Assembly (NCBI RefSeq): GCF_900142645.1 | Contig: NZ_FRBP01000006.1 | Location: 1 to 64,000, forward strand | From: Eubacterium callanderi | GTDB taxonomy: Bacteria > Bacillota > Clostridia > Eubacteriales > Eubacteriaceae | Length of the DNA: 64,000 bases | Direction of reading: 5' to 3' | Part shown: piece by piece, positions 6,938 to 15,843 of the stretch | Layout: each line of letters begins with the position of its first letter | Position numbering within the stretch: position 1 is the first letter of the stretch | Made by a program: the position numbers and the translations under genes | Notes under the pieces: model-generated | Seen by the model: the letters and a program-made list of their open reading frames with translations, nothing else | Databases searched by the model: none | Told to the model about the DNA's origin: nothing

Positions 6938-9358
6938 ATGCAAAACAACATCAAGTTAACCATTTCCACGGGGTCCGGAAGACACGCGGTCTTCTGGTAC
7001 CCCCAGGAACTATACTGGGCCGATTTTATACAGAAGGTATCAAGCCCTGTCGTAACCGCTGAAAACTTTGCGGCCTACAAGCGCCTGCCCAAGAAACAGC
7101 AGGATGACCTCAAGGACGTCGGGGGCTTTGTAGGCGGGAGACTGGCCGAAAACCGCCGTAAAAACGACAAAGTCATCGACCGGTCCCTGATTACCCTGGA
7201 CGCGGATTCCGTCCCGTCTGGGGGCACCCAGGCCGTCTTACAGGCGGTATCTGCTTTGGGCTGCGCCTACGTGGTGTACTCCACACGAAAGCACGAGGAA
7301 GCGGCCCCGCGCTTAAGAATCGTCATCCCTCTGGACAAGCCCTGCACGGCCGAACAGTATGAGCCCATCGCGCGGAAAGTCGCCAGTTATCTGGGCATGG
7401 AAATCATGGACCCGTCGACCTTTGAGGCCAGCCGGCTCATGTACTGGCCCAGCATCAGCGCAGATATGCAGAACCAATACATTTTTACCTATGAAGACAA
7501 GCCTTTTCTCTCCGGAGAAGGGGTGCTTGCCCAGTATACCAACTGGCAGGACGTGGCCGAGTGGCCCGAGGTGCCCGGCGCGGCCAAGGTAAGACAGACC
7601 GCCGCCAAACGCCAGGGGAATCCCCTGGATAAAAAGGGCGTCGTGGGCGCGTTCTGCCGGACCTACGACGTGCCGGCCGCCATCGCGAAGTTTATTCCAG
7701 ACGCCTACAACCCCTGTGACACCCCAGGGCGTTACAGCTACGCGGAGGGTTCCACCGTGGGCGGGGCCGTGCTCTACGACGGCGGGAACTTCATTTTCTC
7801 CCACCACGCTACCGACCCGATCAGCGGCCTGCTCTGCAACGCTTTTGACCTGATAAGGCTGCACAAGTTCGGCCACCTGGACGAGGACGCCAAACCTGAG
7901 ACCCCAGTGGCCAGCCTGCCCAGTTACCGGGAAATGCGCAGCTTCTGCGTGGAAGACCCGGAAGTTAAAGCCTTATTGTCAACTGAACGCTATGAGCAGG
8001 CAGTGGAAGAGTTTGAGGGCGTGGAGACGGTGCAGGCAATCGAAGACCCAACCGCGTGGATGGGCCTCATGAAGATGAACGAGAACGGGCAGTATGTCAA
8101 AACCATTGAGAATGTGCTGACCGTTTTGGAACACGACCCGCTGATTCGGGATCGCTTTTACCATGATGAGTTCAGCAACCGGCCGACTGTGACCGCGAGG
8201 ATGCCCTGGGAAGACAACGTCCCGGGTGTTTACCGGGAACGGGGCTGGAATGACGCCGACGACGCCGGTCTGCGGCTGCATATGGAGAAGTTCTACAACA
8301 TCAGTGGCGAGCGGAAAATTTATGACGCCATGGCCGTCTACGCGACCAAACACAAGCGCCATAAAATCCGGGAGTACCTGGGAAGCCTGAAATGGGATGG
8401 CCAAAAACGCCTTGAAACCCTCTTAATCGACTATTTTGGCGCCGAGGATAATAAGTATTCCAGAGACACCATTAAAAAGGCCCTGGTGGCCGCTGTGGCG
8501 AGGATATGGAACCCTGGCGTCAAGTTTGACAACATGCTGATTCTGGCCGGCGCCCAGGGCATCGGGAAAAGTACTTTTTTCAGCAAGCTGGGTAAAAGCT
8601 GGTTTTCCGACAGCCTGAGAACTTTTGAAGGTAAGGAAGCCAGTGAGCTGCTGCAGGGCTACTGGATCATCGAAGTCGGGGAGCTGGAGGGCTTTAATAA
8701 GTCCGAGATGGGCACCATCAAGCAGTTTCTCAGCAAGAAGGATGATATCTACCGGGCGCCCTACGGACGCCGGACAGAAGCCTTTCCGAGGACCTGTGTG
8801 TTCTTTGGAACCACCAACGAGAGCGACTTCTTAAGGGACCGTACCGGAAACCGCCGGTTCTGGCCCGTGGACGTTCATAAGGAAAAAGCAACGAAAAGTG
8901 TATTCACCGATCTGGATGACGAGGTGGATCAGATCTGGGCAGAAGCCATGGTCTATTATGCCATCGGCGAAAAGCTGTTTCTGGAAGGGGCGGCCGCCAA
9001 TGAAGCCGAAGAAGCCCAGGAGGCCCATAAGGAAGTAAACCCAAAGGAAGGTGTTATTGTGGACTTTATCAGCCGTCGTGTGCCGCTAGAGTGGAATAAA
9101 TTCGGACTGATGGAGAGGAGGACCTACTGGGCCACAGAGTGGCCTAAAGCGACGGAAGAAAACACGGTGCCGAGGGATCGAATCTGCGCAGCGGAAATTT
9201 GGTGTGAGTGCTTTAACAACGAGCTGAAGTATATGCAGCGCAAGGATACCGTTGAGATTAATAACATCCTAAACGGTTTGAAAAACACCGAAAAAGTGAG
9301 ATCAAGTCAACGTTTTGGACCGGATTACGGAAACCAAAGAGGGTTTTGGATAATGTAG
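6938..9358 (+). CDS. VapE-type primase-helicase
   Basis: 806 residues behind AGGAGG. The N-terminal third resembles an archaeo-eukaryotic primase fold: ITLDADS provides the acidic pair and YSTRKHEEAAPRLRIVIPLD the sxH and basic strand. The C-terminal half is the virulence-associated E / superfamily 3-like helicase: Walker A GAQGIGKST near residue 540, EVGELEGF as Walker B region, then VFFGTTNESDFLRD and NRRFWPV (sensor and arginine finger). It would unwind and prime the origin that lies directly behind its stop codon. Its TAG stop is itself inside the first iteron copy. Assignment to VapE is firm; primase activity is inferred. Confidence 0.85.
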   Translation: MQNNIKLTISTGSGRHAVFWYPQELYWADFIQKVSSPVVTAENFAAYKRLPKKQQDDLKDVGGFVGGRLAENRRKNDKVIDRSLITLDADSVPSGGTQAVLQAVSALGCAYVVYSTRKHEEAAPRLRIVIPLDKPCTAEQYEPIARKVASYLGMEIMDPSTFEASRLMYWPSISADMQNQYIFTYEDKPFLSGEGVLAQYTNWQDVAEWPEVPGAAKVRQTAAKRQGNPLDKKGVVGAFCRTYDVPAAIAKFIPDAYNPCDTPGRYSYAEGSTVGGAVLYDGGNFIFSHHATDPISGLLCNAFDLIRLHKFGHLDEDAKPETPVASLPSYREMRSFCVEDPEVKALLSTERYEQAVEEFEGVETVQAIEDPTAWMGLMKMNENGQYVKTIENVLTVLEHDPLIRDRFYHDEFSNRPTVTARMPWEDNVPGVYRERGWNDADDAGLRLHMEKFYNISGERKIYDAMAVYATKHKRHKIREYLGSLKWDGQKRLETLLIDYFGAEDNKYSRDTIKKALVAAVARIWNPGVKFDNMLILAGAQGIGKSTFFSKLGKSWFSDSLRTFEGKEASELLQGYWIIEVGELEGFNKSEMGTIKQFLSKKDDIYRAPYGRRTEAFPRTCVFFGTTNESDFLRDRTGNRRFWPVDVHKEKATKSVFTDLDDEVDQIWAEAMVYYAIGEKLFLEGAAANEAEEAQEAHKEVNPKEGVIVDFISRRVPLEWNKFGLMERRTYWATEWPKATEENTVPRDRICAAEIWCECFNNELKYMQRKDTVEINNILNGLKNTEKVRSSQRFGPDYGNQRGFWIM

Positions 9359-9598
9359 GCAAAAAAAGTTTGTAGGCAGAGTGTGCCTACATCGCCAACA
9401 AACAAAAATACAATGTAGGCGGGCTTTGTTGACACCAAAAGCAAGAAATATAAAGCCTTACAGATGTTTGCCTACATTGCCTACATTCTTTCTATATATA
9501 AATATAAAATAAAGAAATATAAGAATATATACACCTTATAAATCTTATATATTCTTATATTATATAGAGTATATAGAGAGAATGTTGAAGATGTAGGC
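9354..9598. repeat. iteron cluster and AT-rich block, likely phage replication origin
   Basis: Seven exact copies of TGTAGGC occur in this non-coding stretch: direct at 9354, 9371, 9414 and 9592, inverted (GCCTACA) at 9385, 9470 and 9479; a near copy GCCTTACA lies at 9455. Between 9486 and 9590 the sequence is almost pure A/T with short inverted repeats (AGAATATATA and TATATATTCT arms). Iterons flanking an easily melted block directly downstream of a primase-helicase gene is the arrangement of phage and satellite origins. No gene lies in 9359-9628. Binding by the VapE protein is inference. Confidence 0.7.
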
Positions 9599-9628
9599 AG
9601 ACAGAAATCTAAAAAATATAAGGGAGCA

Positions 9629-9853
9629 ATGAAAATGAACATAAATAAACTACCTGAATGTGTTCAATGGCTGGCAGATTTTATGAGAAGTCATCCAATC
9701 GTCGAGTGCCGAACCGTTCGAGGCGAGGCCTACAGAAAAGGGTTCAGCCAACGAGAACTCAGAGAAGCAAAAAAGATTTTAGGATTAATCACAGACTTCA
9801 CCTACAACGAGAGGGGACAAAAAGTCTGGCAATGGAGGTTAGGATATGCTTGA
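9629..9853 (+). CDS. hypothetical phage protein, 74 aa
   Basis: ATG 9629 follows AAGGGAGC. The product reads like a small helical DNA-binding or regulatory protein (GFSQRELREAKKILGLIT resembles a helix-turn-helix, ending with FTYNERGQKVWQWRL, a wing-like hairpin). This winged-helix reading is a guess from the pattern. It overlaps the VRR-NUC gene by 8 nt, so the two are co-translated right of the origin. Confidence 0.6.
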   Translation: MKMNINKLPECVQWLADFMRSHPIVECRTVRGEAYRKGFSQRELREAKKILGLITDFTYNERGQKVWQWRLGYA

Positions 9854-10166
9854 AAAGGAACTAGAAGCAAAGCTGAGAGACGCCGTTAAACAACAGGGCG
9901 GCCGGGCTTATAAATTTACATCACCGGGGAATACCGGGGTACCTGACAGGTTAGTCGTATTCCCCGAAAACAAGATCGGTTTTGTCGAGTTAAAGCAGAC
10001 CGGAAAGAGGCCGACCAAAAACCAAAAGCTGCAGATGACCCGTCTGGCCATCATGGGCTGTAAGGTCTACCTACTGGATCGGTCTGAGGACATAAAGTTT
10101 ATCCTGGAGGATATTCAGACAGAGATATGGCCAATCTATCGGTGGGGGCTGCATGGTGCCCTATGA
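9846..10166 (+). CDS. VRR-NUC domain nuclease
   Basis: 106 residues, the normal length of stand-alone phage VRR-NUC proteins of the PD-(D/E)XK superfamily. The catalytic set is visible: GVPDRLVVFP (Asp) and FVELKQTGKRPTKNQ (Glu-x-Lys), followed by the conserved Gln-containing helix and the ending strand VYLLDRSEDI. Such enzymes resolve or trim branched DNA and usually sit next to a SNF2-like helicase, as here. Confident family call. Confidence 0.88.
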   Translation: MLEKELEAKLRDAVKQQGGRAYKFTSPGNTGVPDRLVVFPENKIGFVELKQTGKRPTKNQKLQMTRLAIMGCKVYLLDRSEDIKFILEDIQTEIWPIYRWGLHGAL

Positions 10167-10200
10167 GCGAAAGCAAGAAAAGTAAGGAGGTGATGAACCC

Positions 10201-11613
10201 ATGAAATTTATCCCGCATGATTATCAGCGCTATTGTATTAACCGCATGATTTTTGAGGACCATCTAGGATTACTCCTAGACATGGGGCTTTGACTTGGCA
10301 AGACGGTCATCGCCTTGACCGCCGTCAACGATCTGCGGTTCAACCGCTTTGCCATTTCAAGAACCCTGGTCATTGCCCCGAAAAAGGTCGCAGAAGACAC
10401 CTGGACAAGAGAAAGTTCAAAATGGGACCACTTACACCTGCTGCGGATTAACGCTGCCTTAGGAGCCAAAAACAAGCGCATCCGGGCACTGAACACACCA
10501 GGAGACATCTGGGTGATCAACCGCGAAAATGTGCAGTGGTTGGTGGACTATTACCGCAACGACTGGCCCTTTGACTGTGTGATCATTGATGAGCTGTCCA
10601 GCTTTAAGAACCCCAGCGCTAAACGCTTCAAGGCCCTGAAGCTGATGCTGCCGCACATCAAGCGCCTGTATGGTCTTACCGGCACCCCGGCGCCCAACGG
10701 TCTACTGGACCTCTGGAGCCAGGTGTATTTACTGGATCAGGGGCAGCGATTAGGGAAAACCGTCACCGCCTACCGCGACCGGTATTTTAACCCCGACCAG
10801 CGAGGCGCGGACCGGATTTACACCTATAAGCCAAAAGACGGGTCCGAGGGCAGCATCAAGGCAGCCATCTCCGACATCTGCATCAGTCTGAGCGCCAGGG
10901 ATTACCTGACCCTTCCAAAACGCATTGACAATGTGATCCCCGTCCACCTGAGCCCAAAAGCCGCCGCGCAGTACCGTGAGATGGAACGAAACATGCTGCT
11001 GCAGGTGGATGAGGCCACCATCGACGCCAGCACCGCAGCGGTCTTAAGCAACAAGTTGCTGCAGCTGTGCAACGGAGCCATCTACGACGAAAACAAAGCC
11101 GTCTACGCGCTGCACGACGAGAAGCTGGAGGCCCTGAAGGAGATCGTGGACACGGCCCAGGGAAACAGCTTGCTGGTGTTTTATAACTTCCAGCATGACC
11201 GGGACCGGATTAAGAAAGCCCTGTCCCGGATGAAGTTAAAAATCGGGGAACTGAAAACCCCGGAAGACATCGAAGAATGGAACGCCGGAAAGCTGGACAT
11301 TCTTCTGGCCCACCCGGCCAGCGCCGCTTACGGATTAAACCTTCAGGACGGCGGGCACATCGTCGTGTGGTTTGGCTTAAACTGGTCCTTGGAATTGTAC
11401 CAGCAGGCCAACGCAAGACTGCACCGGCAGGGACAGACTGAGACCGTTATTGTGCAGCACCTGGTCACCCAGGGCGGCATGGACGAGCAGGTTATGGAAG
11501 CGCTGCAGGGAAAGGAAGCCACACAGGATGCCTTACTGAACGCCCTGAAAGCGCGGATTGAAGAATATAAGCAGGAGGAAGAAAATGCCAACAATGAAGC
11601 CAAAACGCTGTGA
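10201..11613 (+). pseudogene. SNF2-family helicase interrupted by in-frame TGA in Walker A
   Basis: ATG 10201 with AAGGAGGTGAT opens MKFIPHDYQRYCIN (Q-like motif) and reaches LLLDMGL, then TGA at 10291-10293, then CTT and GKTVIALTAV. The expected Walker A is DMGLGKT, so six bases (TGA plus a second CTT) are extra and the frame is otherwise kept. Downstream all SNF2 motifs are intact: IDELSSFKN, LTGTPAPN, and QANARLHRQGQ. Without read-through or hopping, only a fragment starting near TTG 10315 and lacking motif I could be made. The family normally works with the VRR-NUC nuclease upstream. Either a recent inactivation, an assembly error, or a ribosomal bypass site. Confidence 0.75.
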
Positions 11614-11839
11614 AGGCTGCGGCGCCCTCTTTGATCCAAAAGCTGGGAACCAGCGTTACTGTGGGCCCGCGTGCTACCGTCTGGCCAGAGAGCGCCAAAA
11701 GGTAGAAGCAGCAAAACCAAGAGAAAAGCGGATGGCCATACCGGAGATTGAGGCAGCGGCCAGAAAACACGGTTTAACTTATGGGCAATTTACAGCCAAT
11801 ATGAGAAGGGAGGGCGCCTATGAATCCAACCGAGATTAA
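11585..11839 (+). CDS. small zinc-finger protein, 84 aa
   Basis: ATG 11585 uses the ribosome binding site AGGAGGAAG inside the end of the helicase gene and overlaps it by 29 nt. The N-terminus holds CEGCGALFDPKAGNQRYCGP with a further Cys (CYRLAR), a four-Cys zinc ribbon. The C-terminal half (IEAAARKHGLTYGQFTANM) resembles a small helix-turn-helix seen in phage late-region proteins. Likely nucleic-acid binding; exact role unknown. Its end overlaps the next gene by 20 nt. Confidence 0.6.
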   Translation: MPTMKPKRCEGCGALFDPKAGNQRYCGPACYRLARERQKVEAAKPREKRMAIPEIEAAARKHGLTYGQFTANMRREGAYESNRD

Positions 11840-12197
11840 AGCAGAATTGGAACGATTGAACCAAGTTCGCCTGGACATTTTGAAACATCAAGGCCCAGAG
11901 AGGGTGAAATCAGAGACAAGTTATGTTGACGCAGATAGTATCCATGGGAACCATCGCCGGGCGGCGATCGATATTTTTGAGGAATATCAGCGTGTTACCG
12001 ACAGGATGGACGCCCTGAGACAAGAGCTTAAAGAATGCGTTGACCGTTTTGAAAGCTTAGCAGAGAAAGTATTGTTTCTGGTGAACGTATACGGCATGAC
12101 GCAGAAAGAGGCCGCGGAATATCTGGGGTATAATTATGACTACATCCGACAGGTGTATTCAAAGAACTCACAAAAGAACTCACATTTTAGGGCATAA
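11820..12197 (+). CDS. sigma-70 region 4-like late regulator
   Basis: 125 residues. The N-terminal 75 residues are a helical segment rich in Glu, Arg and Leu; the C-terminal part VLFLVNVYGMTQKEAAEYLG then YNYDYIRQVYS is a sigma region 4 type helix-turn-helix. Proteins like this (ArpU/RinA-like in position) lie directly before the terminase genes in Firmicute phages and switch on the late operon. A promoter and a leader terminator follow immediately, consistent with that job. Target sequence not determined. Confidence 0.65.
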   Translation: MNPTEIKAELERLNQVRLDILKHQGPERVKSETSYVDADSIHGNHRRAAIDIFEEYQRVTDRMDALRQELKECVDRFESLAEKVLFLVNVYGMTQKEAAEYLGYNYDYIRQVYSKNSQKNSHFRA

Positions 12198-12212
12198 AAA
12201 ACACCCCATATG

Positions 12213-12221
12213 TGGTATAAT
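12213..12221 (+). promoter_or_regulatory. extended -10 promoter before the late operon
   Basis: TGGTATAAT gives a perfect TATAAT (12216-12221) with the TG extension; no good -35 is seen, as expected for an activator-dependent or extended -10 promoter. Transcription would begin near 12229 and meet a terminator 16 nt later. Confidence 0.6.
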
Positions 12222-12244
12222 GGCGTTAACAAGAGTGTAATTAA

Positions 12245-12274
12245 GAGGCCACGGCAGGAGCTGTGGTCTTTTTT
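12245..12274 (+). terminator. leader terminator between late promoter and terS
   Basis: GGCCAC (12247-12252) pairs with GTGGTC (12263-12268, one G-U), followed by six T. It lies after the promoter and before the terminase genes, so it either ends the early transcript or gates the late operon. Confidence 0.7.
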
Positions 12275-12301
12275 CGTACGTAAAAAAGAGAGGTGAGGTG
12301 G

Positions 12302-13084
12302 TTGCCGGACACAAGAGATTTAGCTTATCAGGATTATCTCGAGGGCATGAAATACAAAGATATCGCGAAAAAATATGGCGTCAGCCTGTCCGCTGTAAAG
12401 TCCTGGGCAGCACGATACTGGAAAAAAGAAAGTTGCAACCCTGCAACCAAAAAAGTTGCAACCAAAAGGAAAGACCAGAAGATTATCACTGAAGAAGTTG
12501 ATCAGGTCATGGGCAATAATGGTCTCACCGATAAACAGCGCCTGTTTTGCTTGTGTTATATTCGTTGTTTCAACGCAACGAAAGCAGCCATAAAAGCTGG
12601 GTACAGTGCAGAAACAGCCTACTCCATTGGCTTTGAGAACCTGAAAAAACCTGAAATTAAGGCAGAAATAGAACGCCTTAAGCAGAGCCGTCTGAACCGG
12701 GAGCTACTTTCCGAGGACGATCTGTTTCAAAAGTACATGGATATTGCCTTTTCCGATATGACGGATTATGCAAGCTTTGGACCCGGGGGCGTTGTTTTAA
12801 AAGATTCCGGACAGGTAGACGGCACACTGATTACCGAGGTCAAGGAAGGAAAAGCCGGCGTGTCTGTGAAGCTGGCCGACCGGATGCAGGCGCTCAAATG
12901 GCTGACAGACCGGTACACAAGTTTTAATCCCGAGCAGCAGGCGCGGATCGACAAATATAAAGCCGAGACCGCCAAGGTAGAAGCCGAAAACAAAGAACGC
13001 GCCGGCGGTGAGCAGCCTGGAGACGATGGTTTCCTGGAAGCTTTGAACGGCAGCGTGGCAAAGGATTGGGCCGATGAAGATTAA
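12302..13084 (+). CDS. terminase small subunit
   Basis: I favour TTG 12302 (product begins MPDTRDLAYQDYLEGMKYKD) because GAGAGG lies 8 nt upstream; GTG 12293 is the alternative. Residues about 1-40 form a helix-turn-helix (KDIAKKYGVSLSAVKSW) for pac/cos recognition. Residues about 70-150 are the Terminase_2 domain (LTDKQRLFCLCYIRCFNATK and AAIKAGYSAETAY). The C-terminal part mediates assembly. It overlaps the large subunit by 11 nt, the usual TerS-TerL coupling. Confidence 0.88.
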   Translation: MPDTRDLAYQDYLEGMKYKDIAKKYGVSLSAVKSWAARYWKKESCNPATKKVATKRKDQKIITEEVDQVMGNNGLTDKQRLFCLCYIRCFNATKAAIKAGYSAETAYSIGFENLKKPEIKAEIERLKQSRLNRELLSEDDLFQKYMDIAFSDMTDYASFGPGGVVLKDSGQVDGTLITEVKEGKAGVSVKLADRMQALKWLTDRYTSFNPEQQARIDKYKAETAKVEAENKERAGGEQPGDDGFLEALNGSVAKDWADED

Positions 13085-14399
13085 AAAAGCAGCCTTCCGG
13101 TTTAAGCCCTTTTCCAAGAAGCAGCGCAAAATTTTAAACTGGTGGTGTCTGGACAGCCCAGTTAAGGACAAGGACGGGATCATCGCCGATGGTGCCATCC
13201 GGTCCGGGAAAACCTTAGCCATGTCCCTTTCCTTTGTGATCTGGGCCATGACGAGCTTTCAGGGCCAGAATTTTGGCATGTGCGGCAAGACCATCGGTTC
13301 CTTCCGCCGGAACGTACTGTTCTGGCTCAAGATCATGCTCCGGAGCCGGGGCTACAAAGTAAAAGATCACCGCAGCGACAACCTGCTGGAGGTCACCCGG
13401 GGCGATACCGTCAATTACTTTTATATCTTCGGCGGAAAAGATGAACGCAGTCAAGACCTTATTCAAGGCATCACTTTAGCGGGTGTCTTCTTCGATGAAG
13501 TGGCTCTGATGCCCGAGAGCTTTGTCAACCAGGCAACCGGGCGCTGCTCTGTGGACGGTTCAAAGTTCTGGTTTAACTGCAACCCGGACGGGCCTTATCA
13601 CTGGTTTAAATTAAACTGGATTGATCAGTGTACCGGATATCTTACCAGGAAGCAACAGGAAGAGCTCAGGAATAAAAACATTGAGCTGAAGGATATCTTG
13701 TACCTCCATTTTACCATGGAGGACAACCTCAGCCTGTCTGAAAAGATCAAGGCGAGGTACCGCGCCATGTATACCGGCGTGTTTTACAAGCGCTATATTC
13801 TGGGCCTGTGGTGTGCAGCTGACGGCCTGATCTACGACATGTTTGACAAGGCAAAGCACGTGGTCAGCCAGATCAAAGAAACGCTGCTGCCAAAGCATTA
13901 TGTTTCCTGTGACTACGGCACCCAGAACGCCACCGTCTTTTTACTCTGGCAGCGTGGCGAAAGCGGTGTCTGGTACTGCATCCGGGAGTACTATTACTCC
14001 GGAAGAGACGAGAGCAAACAGAAAACCGATATCCAGTACGTCGAGGATTTAAAGCAGTTCCTCGGCGGTATCAAACCAACAGCCGTGGTGGTGGACCCAT
14101 CAGCGGCTTCTTTTATTGCGCAGTTAAAACAGAGCGGCTTTCGTGTCAAGAAAGCCAAAAATGACGTGCTTGACGGCATCCGTTTCGTCGGGACCCAGTT
14201 AAACCTTGGGAAGATCCGCTTTCTGGACAGCTGCGAAAACACCATCAAAGAATTCAGTTCCTACACATGGGACGAAAAAGCCGTTGACCGCGGCGAGGAC
14301 AAGCCTGTCAAGGAATATGACCATGCCATGGATGCGGTGCGGTATTTCTGTTACACAATCATCCGCAGACGTTCTAAAGATATCATGCAATCAGAATAA
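13074..14399 (+). CDS. terminase large subunit, PBSX type
   Basis: 441 residues. The ATPase shows Walker A GAIRSGKT near residue 40, and Walker B GVFFDEVALM near 140; the RNase H-like nuclease shows CDYGTQN (first Asp) near residue 280, VVDPSAASF, and AMDAVRYF as the last acidic site. It pumps DNA into proheads and cuts the concatemer. Length and motif order are normal for the PBSX/Terminase_3 family. Confidence 0.93.
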   Translation: MKIKKAAFRFKPFSKKQRKILNWWCLDSPVKDKDGIIADGAIRSGKTLAMSLSFVIWAMTSFQGQNFGMCGKTIGSFRRNVLFWLKIMLRSRGYKVKDHRSDNLLEVTRGDTVNYFYIFGGKDERSQDLIQGITLAGVFFDEVALMPESFVNQATGRCSVDGSKFWFNCNPDGPYHWFKLNWIDQCTGYLTRKQQEELRNKNIELKDILYLHFTMEDNLSLSEKIKARYRAMYTGVFYKRYILGLWCAADGLIYDMFDKAKHVVSQIKETLLPKHYVSCDYGTQNATVFLLWQRGESGVWYCIREYYYSGRDESKQKTDIQYVEDLKQFLGGIKPTAVVVDPSAASFIAQLKQSGFRVKKAKNDVLDGIRFVGTQLNLGKIRFLDSCENTIKEFSSYTWDEKAVDRGEDKPVKEYDHAMDAVRYFCYTIIRRRSKDIMQSE

Positions 14400-14410
14400 G
14401 GAGTGCATCA

Positions 14411-15841
14411 ATGAGCATAATCACAAAAATCAAGGAGGTGTTCAGGCGCTTGTTTACAAGGCAGAATATTCAAAGCAAAATCAATACCACCATCGCTGTG
14501 TCCGACAAAATGGCCGCTGCCATTGACCTGTGGACACGCTGTTACAAGAACCATCCGCCCTGGCGGTATGACAAAAACGGTAAGGAAAAAGTAAAGACCC
14601 TCAACCTGCCGGCCATCATTGCCAGCGAACTGTCAAGACTGGTCACCACTGAGCTTGAAACCTCCGTGGAAAACAAAACATTGGACGAAGCCTACCAGAC
14701 CGTTGCCCGGGACCTGCGCCATTGCTGTGAACTGGGCTGTGCCGGCGGAGGTCTGGCCTTTAAGCCAGTACCCGAAAATGGCCGGATCAGCGTGGACTAC
14801 GTCTCAGCAGAGAGCTTTTTTCCCACAGACTACGACACCAACGGAGACATTACCGGCGCCATCTTTGTGGATAAGCTGACCAAGGGCGATACCGTCTACA
14901 CGAAGCTGGAACAGCACCGGTTAGAAGGCAAGCAATACACCATCCGCAACTACGCCTTTAAAAACGAAACCCAGGACCCCGATGTTACCGAAGATCTGGG
15001 GTGGCCGATTGCATTAGCAGACGTCCCAGAATGGGCAGCCATCGAGGAAGAAAAGGTCATCGCCCCAGTGCTGGCACCGCTCTTTGCCTATTTTAAGATG
15101 CCGGGCGCCAACCCCATTGACAAGACCAGTCCTCTGGGCGTGTCCTGCTTTGCGAAAGCCCTTGAGCAGATCGAACAGGCTGACCGACAGTACGACCGGC
15201 TGCTGTGGGAGTACGAAGGCTCCGAACTGGCCCTTGATCTACCTGCAGACTGGTTTGCTTTCGATGAGGTAAAACAAAAGTGGCGCCTGCCAGAGGGGAA
15301 AGAACGGCTCTTCAGAGTCCATGATATGGATGATGATGAGAACAGCCGGTACAACATCTTCTCCCCGGCCATCCGGGACGCCAGCCTGTTCAACGGCCTT
15401 GACAACCTGCTCAAACGAATCGAGTTCAACTGCGGCCTGTCCTACGGCACCATCAGCGATCCCCAGAACGTGGATAAAACCGCTACGGAGATCATCAGTT
15501 CAAAGCAAAGGCTTTACAGCACTGTCAAAGATATCCAGCTGGCCCTGGAGGACGCCTTACAACACATGGTCTACGCCATGAGCGTGTGGATGAACCTCAG
15601 TGGCCAGACCGTGCCCGTTGGTCCAGAGGTCACCTTCAACTGGGATGACTCCATTGTGATCGACAAGCAGGCCGAGCTGCTGGCCATGCAGCAGGATGTG
15701 GCCAGCGGGATTCTCAGACCGGAAATTTATCTGGCGAAGAAGTACGGCGTCACTGAAAAAGAAGCCCTGAAAATGATGCCAGATACCGAAGAAACCGTTG
15801 ACGAGGGCCTGACCGTATCCGACCCCAATAAAGGCGATTAA
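14411..15841 (+). CDS. portal protein, SPP1 Gp6-like
   Basis: 476 residues, usual for SPP1-like portals. Landmarks include the N-terminal VSDKMAAAIDLWTRCYKN segment, the core LAGGG-like turn at CCELGCAGGGLAFKPVPEN, and the C-terminal SLFNGLDNLLKRIEFNCGLSY crown/stem region. The portal forms the dodecameric DNA entry ring at one capsid vertex. It begins 12 nt after TerL and is followed by the minor head protein after 2 nt. Confidence 0.88.
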   Translation: MSIITKIKEVFRRLFTRQNIQSKINTTIAVSDKMAAAIDLWTRCYKNHPPWRYDKNGKEKVKTLNLPAIIASELSRLVTTELETSVENKTLDEAYQTVARDLRHCCELGCAGGGLAFKPVPENGRISVDYVSAESFFPTDYDTNGDITGAIFVDKLTKGDTVYTKLEQHRLEGKQYTIRNYAFKNETQDPDVTEDLGWPIALADVPEWAAIEEEKVIAPVLAPLFAYFKMPGANPIDKTSPLGVSCFAKALEQIEQADRQYDRLLWEYEGSELALDLPADWFAFDEVKQKWRLPEGKERLFRVHDMDDDENSRYNIFSPAIRDASLFNGLDNLLKRIEFNCGLSYGTISDPQNVDKTATEIISSKQRLYSTVKDIQLALEDALQHMVYAMSVWMNLSGQTVPVGPEVTFNWDDSIVIDKQAELLAMQQDVASGILRPEIYLAKKYGVTEKEALKMMPDTEETVDEGLTVSDPNKGD

Positions 15842-15843
15842 CG

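Noticed and set aside
10291-10293. TGA in the helicase read as selenocysteine
   Set aside because: A stem follows, but insertion would leave two extra residues inside the Walker A loop and break GxGKT; SNF2 proteins have no conserved Cys there.
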